Shown: in pieces, positions 42,321 through 51,168 of the stretch
How positions within the stretch are numbered: the stretch's first letter is position 1
Layout of the letters: each line of letters begins with the position of its first letter
Assembly: GCA_016210055.1 (NCBI GenBank)
Contig: JACQUZ010000011.1
Coordinates: 1-64,000 of the forward strand
From: Deltaproteobacteria bacterium
Lineage (GTDB): Bacteria > Myxococcota_A > Polyangia > Haliangiales > SHYZ01
DNA: 64,000 nt
Direction of reading: 5' to 3'
Notes under the pieces: model-generated
What the model was told of the DNA's origin: nothing
The model's database searches: none
The model's input: only the letters and a program-made list of their open reading frames with translations
Translations under genes and position numbers: made by a program

Positions 42321-42533
42321 TCATCCCTGGGCCTTAACCTCGGCGAGCTCCTCGATGCACGACGCGTTTCGATGACGCGCCGTGGGCAGGTGTGCATCCC
42401 AGCAGGCGAGGGAGCAAAACATGAGCTTGAGCCGGCCCGCATTGCAGGCGGTCACGGAGCAGCGGAAGTAGCGGCTCCCGAGCGGGATCTTCTTCCGGCA
42501 CATGGAGCAGACGGCGAACGTATCGTCTGGCAT
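42321..42533 (-). CDS. Small zinc-finger-like protein
   Basis: About 70 residues from the ATG at 42533 (MPDDTFAVCSMCRKKIPLGS); an alternative ATG is at 42548. Eight cysteines are seen in total, in a C-x2-C ... C-x4-C ... C-x3-C arrangement (VCSMC, FRCSVTAC, MFCSLACWDAH) that looks like a compact two-site zinc finger. The C-terminal H-x4-H (HLPTARH) could supply further ligands. It lies convergently 22 bases from the helical-repeat gene and is divergent from the kinase-like gene at 42653. Small size and lack of neighbours in one operon leave its role open, but the pattern of cysteines argues that it is a real gene. Confidence 0.62.
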   Translation of the reverse strand: MPDDTFAVCSMCRKKIPLGSRYFRCSVTACNAGRLKLMFCSLACWDAHLPTARHRNASCIEELAEVKAQG

Positions 42534-42652
42534 CGCGAGGCAAATCATACTTTCCTTCCGCGGTCCTCGTAAAGGCACGTCTCGCTCGGTCCATGAGAAT
42601 CCCGGGGCCCGGGAAATGGATCGCCGCTCGGGTCCCGTGGTATCCTCGGAAA

Positions 42653-43768
42653 GTGCGACTCGCCGGGTGCATCCTGCTCGAGCTCGCGGCCTTTGCATCT
42701 CTCCTCTTAGGCACTGGGGTTGGTGTCTACTACGGCGGGCGGGCCGCGTGGGAACGCGGAGAAACGCCCGCCCACGCGGCGCACGTGGTCACGGCGGCGA
42801 AGGTCCCATCAGGATCCAGGGGCAGCTTCGAAGAGCTTGGGCTCCTCCCCCTGGAGCGTCCAGGCCGAATCGACGAAGTCCCTGCCAAGTTTCCAATTTT
42901 CAAGGGGATTAACGTTGAATACCTGCTCGCGCCGCTGCGAGCGAGCCCTGTCCGCAGGGTCAAGTTCAACAGGGGCGGGTCGTCCATCTCCCTCCGCATC
43001 GACTTCGAAGGGGGAGGGCGCGCTGCGTTCAAGCCGGACCAAACCAACCTGCAGACGATTCCGCGCAAGGAAATAGCGGCTTATCGCATCGATCGCCTGC
43101 TCGGCCTTGGTGCGGTGGCGCCCGCGATTGGCCGCAAGTTCTCCCGTGAAGAGCTCTTTGCCAAGATCGATCCGGCGGACAGGGGGGGAGTCTCCCGCTT
43201 CATGGCCGAAGTCACGACGGACGAGCAAGGGATGGTATCGGGCGAGCTTTCGTGGTGGATTCCCGAGATCGTCAACGCCACCATCTTGGGCTTCCAGGTG
43301 GACAGCGTGGACGGGATGGTGCTCTGGAAGCGCTATCTTGCCGCAGGGGCACCCATGCCTGCTGAAGCCAGCGTCCTTCTGCCGCAACTCTCCAACGCGG
43401 TGGCCTTTGATTTCCTGATCAACAACGTCGACCGCTGGTCCGGCTCGAACTGCAAGGCTTCACCCGACATGCGCTACCTGTATTTCATGGACAACGCGCT
43501 GTCTTTTGCTCTGGAGCCACAGGGCTCGCTCAAGGTGCAGACGTACCTTTCGCGGGTGCAAAAGTTCTCGCGATCGTTGTACTTGGCGCTCAAGACGCTG
43601 GACCAGAAGAGGGTAGTTGAAGCCATGACCAGTGACGCAGCACCCTATGATCGCCTGCTTTCCGAACGTGAGATTGGTGCCATGATGGCTCGTCGTGATC
43701 GACTGGTGGCATATATCGATGATCTCGTGGCCACCCATGGTGAAGACCTGGTGCTGGTGTTCCCATGA
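42653..43768 (+). CDS. Membrane-anchored FAM20C/HipA-like kinase candidate
   Basis: 371 residues from the GTG at 42653 (an ATG at 42593 would add 20). Residues 3-27 are an N-terminal membrane helix or signal anchor (LAGCILLELAAFASLLLGTG), placing the rest outside the cytoplasm. The body carries kinase-like landmarks: a Lys in GGGRAAFKPDQTN (K127), the segment AVAFDFLINNVDRWSGSN (D260) and a metal-binding-type DN in YLYFMDNALSFAL (D280-N281). The L-x-N-x-D-R ... DN arrangement recalls the secreted kinase FAM20C (LIGNMDRHHYE ... HLDN) and the HipA fold. This is my reading of motifs, not a database match. It overlaps the HEAT-repeat protein gene by 4 nt (ATGA). Confidence 0.65.
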   Translation: MRLAGCILLELAAFASLLLGTGVGVYYGGRAAWERGETPAHAAHVVTAAKVPSGSRGSFEELGLLPLERPGRIDEVPAKFPIFKGINVEYLLAPLRASPVRRVKFNRGGSSISLRIDFEGGGRAAFKPDQTNLQTIPRKEIAAYRIDRLLGLGAVAPAIGRKFSREELFAKIDPADRGGVSRFMAEVTTDEQGMVSGELSWWIPEIVNATILGFQVDSVDGMVLWKRYLAAGAPMPAEASVLLPQLSNAVAFDFLINNVDRWSGSNCKASPDMRYLYFMDNALSFALEPQGSLKVQTYLSRVQKFSRSLYLALKTLDQKRVVEAMTSDAAPYDRLLSEREIGAMMARRDRLVAYIDDLVATHGEDLVLVFP

Positions 43769-45192
43769 CGAGTCCCCAGTCCCCTTTGCCAGCGTGTCCG
43801 ACGTGTGGGAGGCCTATCGATCCCTTGCGCGCGCCCGTGGCCCGGATTTCCGGGGGGAGGATCGTAACCTACTGCACTCCAGCGTGCGCACGAGGCAAGC
43901 CCGCCGCCCAAGAAACGGCGGGATTCGAGGGCACCAAGTCTGAGGTCTCGGTCCTGCCCGCAAGGACGGAGCCCACGCCACCGACCCCGGTGGAATCGCA
44001 AGGGGCTCGCGTCCCCGTCCTGGAGCCGCCTCCTCCTGTGCTTGTTCCTCCAGCCATGGATCGAGCGACCGTGGTGCCACCACCAGCCGTGGTCCGGCAC
44101 GAGGACACTGCCGTTCCAGGCGAGCCACAGGCAGCGGCTACGCCAGCGCCTTCGGCTTTTGGCGCAAGGCGTCGGGTCGGAGTGGCTGCCTTGGTGGCGA
44201 GTGCCCTCGTCCTATTCGGTGCCGGTGTTTTTGTCATGCGACGCCACCAAAGCGTCAATCCGCCACCGACGAGGGTAGCCCCGGTGCTCGAAATGCAGGC
44301 GCCCTCTTCAGCGATCGCCATTTCACCTGCCCCTCGCCCAGTCGACCGGGCGACCGTGCTCCGCGAAGCGCGGGAAACCCTTGTGAGTGATCTTTCAGAT
44401 GCATCGCCAAGGGTGAGACGACTTGCAGCCCAGGCGCTTTCGCGCACTCGCGATCCCAGGGCGCTCGAGGAGCTTCGGAAGGCGCTCGCTCGAGAGGAGA
44501 GCGAGATCACGAAGCTCGAGGTTGCCCACTCTTTGGCTCGTGCTGGGGAGGCCAGCGGGTATGAGCACCTGGTAAATGCGCTGCGCTCGCCCAGGCGTGA
44601 CGTTCGCCTGCAAGCGGCGCGAGGCCTAGCGAGCCTCGGGGACCCGCGCGGTAAGGACAGGCTCAAAGAGGCGCTCTCGATAAACACCCTGCGTCTCGGT
44701 GCAGCAGAAGCGCTTGCCCTTCTCGGGGACGAGCCGGCGATCTCGATCCTCAAGGAGGCGTTGGCAGGCAAGAACGCCGAGGCCCAGATGCGGGCTGCCG
44801 TAGCCCTGGGAAGGGCAGGGGACCCGTCGGGGCTCGAGTGGCTGAAGGCAATGACGGCAGGCGGCAAGGTCGAGCTCGGGGCCGCGACCGCCCTCGCCCG
44901 TTTTGACGATCCAGCCGCCCTTCCTGCGCTCGTTCGAGCCCTGGAGCTCACGGCGCTCAGACACGAGGCAGCCATTGCCTTGAGGCGGATGGGCGCCGAC
45001 GTGGATCCAGGGCCACTCGCCGCCGCACTCGTCGCAGGGGACGAGCTTGCCCGTACCACCGCTGCAGAGGCAATCCTCATCCTCTATGACGAGGAGCGAC
45101 CCGCCGAGCTCGCGGCCGAGGTGCCCGCCCCGTCGCCGGCATCTGCCGCCGCTCCGGCGCCCCTTAACGGTCCCGCTGGAGCCACTCGTTAA
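43765..45192 (+). CDS. HEAT-repeat membrane protein with N-terminal zinc ribbon
   Basis: 475 residues; the ATG overlaps the kinase candidate's stop. Order: a Cys-rich N-terminus (CPTCGRPIDPLR ... VTYCTPAC, probable zinc ribbon), a long Pro/Val-rich disordered segment, one membrane helix (VGVAALVASALVLFGAGVFVM, about residue 140), then HEAT/PBS-lyase-type repeats over about 200-440 (VRRLAAQALSRTRDPRALEELRKAL, VRLQAARGLASLGDPRGKDRL, AQMRAAVALGRAGDPSGLEWL, GAATALARFDDPAALPALVRAL). HEAT repeats bind proteins or scaffolds; the repeats lie on the far side of the membrane from the zinc ribbon. Translationally linked to the kinase candidate, so it may be its partner or substrate adaptor (inference). 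Confidence 0.82.
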   Translation: MTSPQSPLPACPTCGRPIDPLRAPVARISGGRIVTYCTPACARGKPAAQETAGFEGTKSEVSVLPARTEPTPPTPVESQGARVPVLEPPPPVLVPPAMDRATVVPPPAVVRHEDTAVPGEPQAAATPAPSAFGARRRVGVAALVASALVLFGAGVFVMRRHQSVNPPPTRVAPVLEMQAPSSAIAISPAPRPVDRATVLREARETLVSDLSDASPRVRRLAAQALSRTRDPRALEELRKALAREESEITKLEVAHSLARAGEASGYEHLVNALRSPRRDVRLQAARGLASLGDPRGKDRLKEALSINTLRLGAAEALALLGDEPAISILKEALAGKNAEAQMRAAVALGRAGDPSGLEWLKAMTAGGKVELGAATALARFDDPAALPALVRALELTALRHEAAIALRRMGADVDPGPLAAALVAGDELARTTAAEAILILYDEERPAELAAEVPAPSPASAAAPAPLNGPAGATR

Positions 45193-46409
45193 TGGCGCGT
45201 GACCTCCGGCTCTTCTACCTGTTCCGCCTCCTTTCGACGAGCTACCTGTTCGTGCCGATCGAGTTGGCGTATGCCACCTCGCGAGGCCTCAGTTTCACCC
45301 AAGCGATGTTCTTGAGCACCATCTACAGCTTGGTCGTGATCTTGACCGAGCTTCCCACTGGGGTCCTGGCAGATCGCATTGGTCGTCGTGCAGCCATGAT
45401 GGCCGGAGCCCTCGCGATGGTTGCCGCCTGTGCCGTGTTCACCGTGGCCAAGGGCTTTCCCACGTTCGCCGTGGGATCGGCGCTCTCGGCCCTGTCCATG
45501 ACCCTTTGCTCGGGAGCCGACTCCGCCTACTTGTTCGATCTGCTCAACGACAACGGCCAGGGCCACGAGTATCCACGACGAGAAGGGACCGCATCGGCGT
45601 GGCACCAGGCGGGCCAGGCGCTCGCGTTCGCGGCAGGTGGACTTCTTGCCGCCCGTGACCTCGCCCTTCCTTACATCGTCACGGGTGGGGTGGCCACCCT
45701 GGCGTTCCTGGTCGCGGTGTTCATGCGCGAGGGGCGCGCGAGTGGTACGCGCCCGAACGTGTCGGTGAGGGAATACGTGCACCTCATGCGCGAGGCGCTC
45801 ACGACGGTCGGGACACGCGACCGGCTGATCTGGGCCATTGCGTACTCGGCGGTCGTGTTCGCGCTGCTTCGCGCGACCATCTACATCCTTCAGCCGTACC
45901 TCGCTTCAGCGGGCTTTGGCATGGCGCAGGCAGGCTTCATCTTCGCGGCCATGTACCTGGCGGCCACCGCCGTGTCGCACCGCGCGGATGCGCTCAGGCG
46001 ACGCTTTGCCGAGCCCACGCTCCTCTGGCTGCTCCTCGGCACGCTCGTGGTGACGTTCCTCTTGCTCGGCGGCTCAGTGGGCCCATGGAGCCTGGCGGTC
46101 CTTGTCGTGCAAGCGGGTGCTAATGGGCTCTACTCACCACTCGTCAAGCCGCTCCTCAACCGCGAGATCGATGATTCGGGAAGGCGCGCGACCGTGCTCT
46201 CCGTCGAGAGCATGGTTCGGCGTGCCGCCCTTGGGATCTTTTCGCCCCTTGTCGGCACGCTCATGGAACGATACGGGGCAAGCGCGGGGCTCCTGTCCTG
46301 CGGACTTGTTGGAGCCATAGGGCTCGCTATCTTGGTGGTCACGTTTCGCGCGCCGACCGTTCCGGCCGTGGGCACGCCCGAGGAACCAAAGGCCCGCAAG
46401 GCCGCTTGA
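45192..46409 (+). CDS. MFS-family transporter
   Basis: 405 residues, about 12 predicted membrane helices. The MFS motif A-like GVLADRIGRRAAMMAG lies after the second helix. Charged loop EYPRREGTASAWHQAGQ and helix 11-12 region SMVRRAALGIFSPLVGTLMERYGASAG follow. It starts with the ATG overlapping the previous stop (TAATG), so it is in one transcription unit with the HEAT protein. The substrate cannot be predicted. Its location next to a surface-exposed kinase candidate is not explained by known systems. Confidence 0.88.
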   Translation: MARDLRLFYLFRLLSTSYLFVPIELAYATSRGLSFTQAMFLSTIYSLVVILTELPTGVLADRIGRRAAMMAGALAMVAACAVFTVAKGFPTFAVGSALSALSMTLCSGADSAYLFDLLNDNGQGHEYPRREGTASAWHQAGQALAFAAGGLLAARDLALPYIVTGGVATLAFLVAVFMREGRASGTRPNVSVREYVHLMREALTTVGTRDRLIWAIAYSAVVFALLRATIYILQPYLASAGFGMAQAGFIFAAMYLAATAVSHRADALRRRFAEPTLLWLLLGTLVVTFLLLGGSVGPWSLAVLVVQAGANGLYSPLVKPLLNREIDDSGRRATVLSVESMVRRAALGIFSPLVGTLMERYGASAGLLSCGLVGAIGLAILVVTFRAPTVPAVGTPEEPKARKAA

Positions 46410-46484
46410 GTTGGCCTGAGTGGCCGATTTGACACCCGACCCGCCTTTTTGCAGACTTCGTCGGTCTACCAAGAAGCGCGAGCC

Positions 46485-47918
46485 GTGAGCGACAAGCAAC
46501 GAGTCCATTTCGTATCCCTGGGGTGTCCAAAAAACCGCGTCGATACCGAGGTCATGCTCGGCCATGCGCTCGCAGAGGGGCATGAGGTCGCTAGAGACCC
46601 CGCTTCCGCCGACGTCATCGTGGTGAACACCTGTGGCTTTATCGGCGAGGCGAAGCAGGAGTCCATTGACACCATCTTGGACATGGCGCGCTACAAGACC
46701 GACGGAGCGTGTCGCAAGTTGGTCGTCACGGGGTGCCTGACCCAGAGGTATCCGACCGAAATTGCGGCGGAGATCCCGGAGATCGACCAGATCTTTGGTT
46801 CGGGCGAGGTGGAAAAGGTCGCCCGTTCCTTCAGCTCCGACCTCCCGCAGGCCGACGAAGGCGGCGGCCGAATCGACGTGGCGAAAGAACCGAGCTACCT
46901 CTATGACGCAAGGACCCCGAGGGTGGTCGCTGGCCCGACGTACACGGCCTACGTGAAAATCGCCGAGGGTTGTGACCGTCCTTGCGCTTTCTGCATCATC
47001 CCCAAGCTTCGCGGTCCGCAGCGTTCCCGGGAGGTTGACGACGTGGTGTCCGAGGTCGAGGGCCTGGTCGACCGGGGCGTGCGCGAAGTTAACCTGGTGG
47101 CGCAGGACCTCACCAAGTACGGTGATGACCTTATAGGTCATCCGAGCCTCGCAGGGCTCCTTCGGCGCGTTGCCCGCGTTCGCGGCGTTCGCTGGGTGCG
47201 ACTCCATTATGGATATCCCACCGCGGTCACCGACGAGCTCATCGACGTGATTGCGTCCGAGCCGACGGTAGTCAAGTACCTCGATGTGCCCCTCCAACAC
47301 GTGGACGACGGCGTGCTCAAAAAGATGCGTCGGGGGCATGGCGAGCGCGCCTTGCGTGAGCTCGTTTCGCGGTTGCGCTCCGGGGTGCCTGGCATCGTCC
47401 TTCGCACCACGTTTCTCGTGGGGCATCCGGGGGAAACGGAGGAGGCCTTCCAGCGGCTTCATGATTTCGTCGCCGAGTCGAAGTTCGATCGCGTGGGGGT
47501 GTTCACCTATTCGCGAGAAGAGGGAACGGTTGCGGCGATGCTTCCCGGGCGCGTGCCCGCAGCCACGGCGCGGAAGCGGCGGACGGCACTCATGCGGCTG
47601 CAGCGCGGGATCTCGAGGAAGCTCCAGAAGGCCCTGGTGGGCACCGAGCTCGACGTGCTCGTCGAGGGGATCTCCGAGGAATCGGAGTACCTCCTGCAAG
47701 GGCGATGGGCTGGGCAGGCACCTGAAATCGACGGAGCCGTGTTTCTAGCCGACGGAGCTGCCCAGCCAGGGGACCTCGTCCGCGCGCGGGTGACCGCGTT
47801 TTCGGACTACGACCTGGCGGCGTCAATCCTCCACGTGACGGATCCGTTCCGTGAGGTCGGCGAGAAGCCGAACGACTCGGACGCAAGCCCGCTCTTGCGC
47901 AACGGGGACCAGAGATGA
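46485..47918 (+). CDS. rimO: Ribosomal protein S12 methylthiotransferase
   Basis: 477 residues from the GTG at 46485 (SDKQRVHFVSLGCPKNRVDTE). Radical-SAM enzyme that adds a methylthio group to an Asp of ribosomal protein S12. Domains: UPF0004 N-terminal cluster-binding region (LGCPKN, VNTCGFIGEA, VVTGCLTQRY, the three Cys of one Fe-S cluster), radical SAM (EGCDRPCAFCIIPKLRG, CxxxCxxC; LVAQDLTKYGDD) and the C-terminal TRAM domain (GTELDVLVEGISEESEYLLQGR ... GDLVRARVTAF). It distinguishes itself from MiaB by LGCPKN and by the LRGPQRSREVD form. An upstream TTG at 46449 is possible but lacks support. The stop overlaps the dehydratase start. Confidence 0.92.
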   Translation: MSDKQRVHFVSLGCPKNRVDTEVMLGHALAEGHEVARDPASADVIVVNTCGFIGEAKQESIDTILDMARYKTDGACRKLVVTGCLTQRYPTEIAAEIPEIDQIFGSGEVEKVARSFSSDLPQADEGGGRIDVAKEPSYLYDARTPRVVAGPTYTAYVKIAEGCDRPCAFCIIPKLRGPQRSREVDDVVSEVEGLVDRGVREVNLVAQDLTKYGDDLIGHPSLAGLLRRVARVRGVRWVRLHYGYPTAVTDELIDVIASEPTVVKYLDVPLQHVDDGVLKKMRRGHGERALRELVSRLRSGVPGIVLRTTFLVGHPGETEEAFQRLHDFVAESKFDRVGVFTYSREEGTVAAMLPGRVPAATARKRRTALMRLQRGISRKLQKALVGTELDVLVEGISEESEYLLQGRWAGQAPEIDGAVFLADGAAQPGDLVRARVTAFSDYDLAASILHVTDPFREVGEKPNDSDASPLLRNGDQR

Positions 47919-48811
47919 CGAGCGCGTTCGCACAACTCGTCAGGAAGACGCCCATGGTGCCGGCACCAGCCTTGATACCAAGCCAGGGCGCGGAGGTGTA
48001 CCTCAAGCTCGAATCGCTCCAGCCCTCCGGCTCGTTCAAGCTGCGTGGGGCTGCCCTGCGCCTCGACGCCTTGGATGCAGCTGAGCGCTTGCGCGGCGTG
48101 GTCGCGTCGTCGGCTGGGAACCACGGCCTAGGGGTCGCGCTGGCTGCTTTGACCCTCGGAATTCGGGCCACGGTTTTTGTGCCCGAGACCTCTCCGGCGG
48201 CAAAGCGGCAAGGGATTGCGCGTCTTGGGGCAACCGTGGTGGCCTTTGGGGCGACCTATGACCAGGCAGAACACGCGGCGCGCACCTTTTCGGCCGAGAC
48301 GGGTGCCGTGTTCGTGTCGCCCTTCGACGATCCGTGGGTGATCCGGGGCAATGGCGGCACCCTCGCTGAAGAGATTCTCGAGCAACGACCCGACGCTCGC
48401 CAGGTGGTCTGTACGGTGGGTGGAGGGGGACTCGCCGCCGGCCTCGCAGAAATCCTGACCCCAGCGGGCGCGAGCATCGTCGGCGTGCAGCCACGTGGAC
48501 ACTGCGCCATGTCAGAGTCTTTGAGGCTCGGGAAGGCGCTCGTCGAGTACCACGGCGAGCCGACGCTCGCAGGGGGCTGTGAAGGAGGCGTGGCGGAGCG
48601 CACCTTCGAGGCGTGCGTGCGTCATCGCGTCACCATGACGCTCGTCTCCGAGGACGCCATTCGCCGCGCGATGACCTTTGCGCAAGACCGCCTCGGGCTG
48701 GTCGTCGAGCCGACTGCAGCCGTCGCACTGGCCGGGATCCTCGAGGGCGCAGTCCCCACCTTGGTCCCCACCGTGGTCGTGGTGAGCGGGGGGCAGGCTC
48801 CCTCCACGTGA
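47915..48811 (+). CDS. PLP-dependent threonine/serine dehydratase
   Basis: 298 residues of the type II fold PLP family; ATG overlaps the rimO stop by 4 nt. Features: PLP Lys in PSGSFKLRGAALRL, the SSAGNHGLGVALAA asparagine loop, PLP-phosphate-binding glycine loop CTVGGGGLAAGLAEIL, and the C-terminal VVVVSGGQ. It lacks any C-terminal regulatory (ACT-like) domain, so it is more like catabolic threonine/serine dehydratase or serine racemase than biosynthetic IlvA. The C-terminal SGG-Q-A replaces the usual SGGN. It would make 2-oxobutyrate or pyruvate plus ammonia. Substrate preference is open. Confidence 0.87.
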   Translation: MTSAFAQLVRKTPMVPAPALIPSQGAEVYLKLESLQPSGSFKLRGAALRLDALDAAERLRGVVASSAGNHGLGVALAALTLGIRATVFVPETSPAAKRQGIARLGATVVAFGATYDQAEHAARTFSAETGAVFVSPFDDPWVIRGNGGTLAEEILEQRPDARQVVCTVGGGGLAAGLAEILTPAGASIVGVQPRGHCAMSESLRLGKALVEYHGEPTLAGGCEGGVAERTFEACVRHRVTMTLVSEDAIRRAMTFAQDRLGLVVEPTAAVALAGILEGAVPTLVPTVVVVSGGQAPST

Positions 48812-48815
48812 ATCG

Positions 48816-50498
48816 GTGAACTTGCATGCGAACAACGGGGGGAGCACGCCCCTCGGACAGGTGTTCACGCCGCCGGCGGTGGCGGACTTGGTGCTCGCTC
48901 TTGCGCTCGAGGGCTTGCCCAGCACTGCGACGGTGCTGGACCCGGCGTGCGGGGACGGAGTGTTCCTTAAACGAGCTCGCGTCACGGGGATCTCGGCAGA
49001 TCGGCTGCACGGGATCGAGCTTTGTCCGGCAGCGGCGGCGAAGGCGGTCGGGCGTGTTCCAGGAGCCCACATCACGTGCGGCGACTTCTTCGAGGAGCCG
49101 CCTCGGCAATTCGACGCCGTAGTCGGTAATCCGCCTTACGTAAGGCAGGAGTTCCTCGACGCGATGCGAAAGCGCGCCATCGCGAGGCAACTCCGCGAAG
49201 ACTGGCCCGAGCCATCCCCCGCACCCGGTGAGCTCTTCCAGGGGCGCGCCGACCTTGCCATGGCCTTTGTCGCCCGGGCATTGCGCTTTGCGAGGCCCGG
49301 AGGGCGCGTGGCGTTCGTCCTGTCCCAGGCTGTGCTCGATGCCGACTACGGCCGTGACCTCGAGCGCTTCCTCGTCGGGCGAGGTCGGCTTGTCGCGGTG
49401 ATCGCGAGCATCGAGGAACGCTGGTTCTTGGACGCGGCGATCCACGCCGCCGTCGTCGTGCTCGAGCGGACTAACCAAGGGCAGGGCGAACCTCCTCTTG
49501 TCGCGCGGCTGCGCGTGCCCGTGGCCGAGGCCGCACGGGTCGTGCGCGGCGTAGGTGACCTAGCCCGCGTCGCCGACCTTCGCCCCGTAGGCAAGCGAGG
49601 GGCAGGCGTGGGTTCTCTGCGGGGACAGCTCAGGGCACCAGGCGCGTGGCTGGACTTCGCCGCTGCGGCCGGGGAACTCTTGGTCCCCTTGTCCGACCTG
49701 GCGGACGTGAGACGGGGCGTCACGTCGGGCCAGAACAGCTTCTTCTACCTGTCCCGCGTGGAGGCGGCGCGCAAGGGTATCGAGCCTCGTTTCCTCGTGC
49801 CTCTCCTGCGCAGCCCAAAGCAGGCCATCCAGGTCCTCGTGGATCCCGCAACGCTCCCAACGGTGGCATTCCAATGCGATGTGCCCGAGGAGGAGCTCGC
49901 CATGTTCCCAGGCGCGAGCGCGCACGTGGCCTCAGGCACAAAGCTCGCTGCGTCGCCCTCGCTCTCTTCCCGGGCCCGCTGGTGGTCGCTTCCTGCGAGG
50001 CCAGCAAGGCTGTTTCTCACCAAGGCGTACGACGAGCGTTTTGTCCAGGTCTTGGCGACCGCACCAGTCATCGCCGACCAACGCATGTATGCCGTGGACC
50101 CGCGCGGTGTCGACCTGGAGCTCCTCGCTGCGGTGCTCAACAGCACGTGCACCGCGCTGGCCCTCGAGGCACTCGGTCGTGCCTCCATGGGGGATGGGGC
50201 GCTCGAGTGGTCGGTGGGTGATGCGAGAAACCTGCCGGTGCTCGACGTGCGGCGTCTTGAACTGGATCTGGATGCCGCTGGGGTGGCACGAGATGCATTC
50301 CGAAGGCTATCCACCCGTGCGGTAGGGCGCATCTCGGTGGACGTGCACTCACCCGAAAGGCAGGCCCTCGATGGCGCGCTCCTCTCGGGCATGCCCCACT
50401 TGCGGGCGCTCCTTGCAGGAGCGCGGGACGCGCTCGTCGGCGCCGTGGCCACCCGTCTCGCTAAGGCCCTTAGCCCGAGGTCTCCTCATGGCCCATGA
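48816..50498 (+). CDS. N6-adenine DNA methyltransferase (TaqI-like)
   Basis: 560 residues from a GTG at 48816. SAM-binding motif I is VLDPACGDGVFLKRA (about residue 40), with an earlier F-T-P-P segment (GQVFTPPAVADLV) typical of gamma-class adenine methylases. Motif IV is GNPPYVRQEF (about 108). A C-terminal target-recognition-type region follows (DLADVRRGVTSGQNSFFYL ... LPTVAFQCDVP), as in M.TaqI/Eco57I-like enzymes. No restriction endonuclease gene is adjacent, so it appears as a solitary methylase or a type IIG enzyme without a visible nuclease motif. The last 29 bases overlap the convergent ABC permease gene. Confidence 0.85.
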   Translation: MNLHANNGGSTPLGQVFTPPAVADLVLALALEGLPSTATVLDPACGDGVFLKRARVTGISADRLHGIELCPAAAAKAVGRVPGAHITCGDFFEEPPRQFDAVVGNPPYVRQEFLDAMRKRAIARQLREDWPEPSPAPGELFQGRADLAMAFVARALRFARPGGRVAFVLSQAVLDADYGRDLERFLVGRGRLVAVIASIEERWFLDAAIHAAVVVLERTNQGQGEPPLVARLRVPVAEAARVVRGVGDLARVADLRPVGKRGAGVGSLRGQLRAPGAWLDFAAAAGELLVPLSDLADVRRGVTSGQNSFFYLSRVEAARKGIEPRFLVPLLRSPKQAIQVLVDPATLPTVAFQCDVPEEELAMFPGASAHVASGTKLAASPSLSSRARWWSLPARPARLFLTKAYDERFVQVLATAPVIADQRMYAVDPRGVDLELLAAVLNSTCTALALEALGRASMGDGALEWSVGDARNLPVLDVRRLELDLDAAGVARDAFRRLSTRAVGRISVDVHSPERQALDGALLSGMPHLRALLAGARDALVGAVATRLAKALSPRSPHGP

Positions 50499-51168
50499 CG
50501 CGCATGATGCCCAGGCTGAGCCACGCCGCAGCGAGAACCCCAATCGTCAGCGCCGAGGAAGCGACGCCTAGCTCGGGATCTGTCGAAAGCCCGGCGACGA
50601 CGCGGGAATGGAAGAGCACGGTGGCCTGGTTGGCCTTGGGAATGAACCACGCGACCTGCTCCACCAAGACCAGCACGAACAGCGCCAGCGACATGGCATG
50701 CCGCGGCCAGGCGGCCGCCACGCCGAGGGCCACCGCCGATGCGGCGACAGACGCCAAAGCCGCCGCCCCGATGCTGCGGAGGAGCGCCGTCAAAGGGGCA
50801 TCGGAAATCAAGGCTGCCACGACAAGCGATAGCGTTGAAACGACCGCCAGGGAAGGCGCCACGGCCACGAGCTTCCCGAGGAGCAAGGCCGGCCGAGCGA
50901 ACGGGCGTGACCAGAGATAGGCGTACGTCTTCCCTTCAAGCTCATCCCGAACTGCCCCGGCGAGCAGCACCGCTGCAGAGAGGTTGATCAAGAACCGGAG
51001 CACGCTCTCCACGGCCGCGGCAAATCGATCTTGTGCTCCGCCCGCGCCTGCGGGCCATGCGGAGGCCAGAATCGGCATGAGCATGAGGAGCAGGACAAGC
51101 CACGCGCTCCGTCCTCGCAGAAGCCTGCGAATGTTCAAGCGGGCGCAGATCAACGTGGCGCGGATCAT
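50470..51168 (-). CDS. ABC-2-type permease, second copy
   Basis: 232 residues from the ATG at 51168, overlapping the second ATPase stop (ATGA); the longer frame upstream lies inside the ATPase and is rejected. Six hydrophobic helices. An ABC-2 fingerprint is VRDELEGKTYAYLWSRPFARPALLLGKLVA, the E-x-K/G-x-x-x-x-L-x-S-R-P coupling segment seen in related exporters. It is the last of four overlapping genes (ATPase, permease, ATPase, permease). The substrate is unknown; it runs towards the methylase gene and overlaps its 3' end. Confidence 0.83.
   Translation of the reverse strand: MIRATLICARLNIRRLLRGRSAWLVLLLMLMPILASAWPAGAGGAQDRFAAAVESVLRFLINLSAAVLLAGAVRDELEGKTYAYLWSRPFARPALLLGKLVAVAPSLAVVSTLSLVVAALISDAPLTALLRSIGAAALASVAASAVALGVAAAWPRHAMSLALFVLVLVEQVAWFIPKANQATVLFHSRVVAGLSTDPELGVASSALTIGVLAAAWLSLGIMRVMGHEETSG

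Noticed and set aside
46134-47699. 521-codon minus-strand open frame over the MFS transporter and rimO
   Set aside because: Antisense to rimO, whose Cys motifs are unambiguous; the translated sequence has no recognisable domain.
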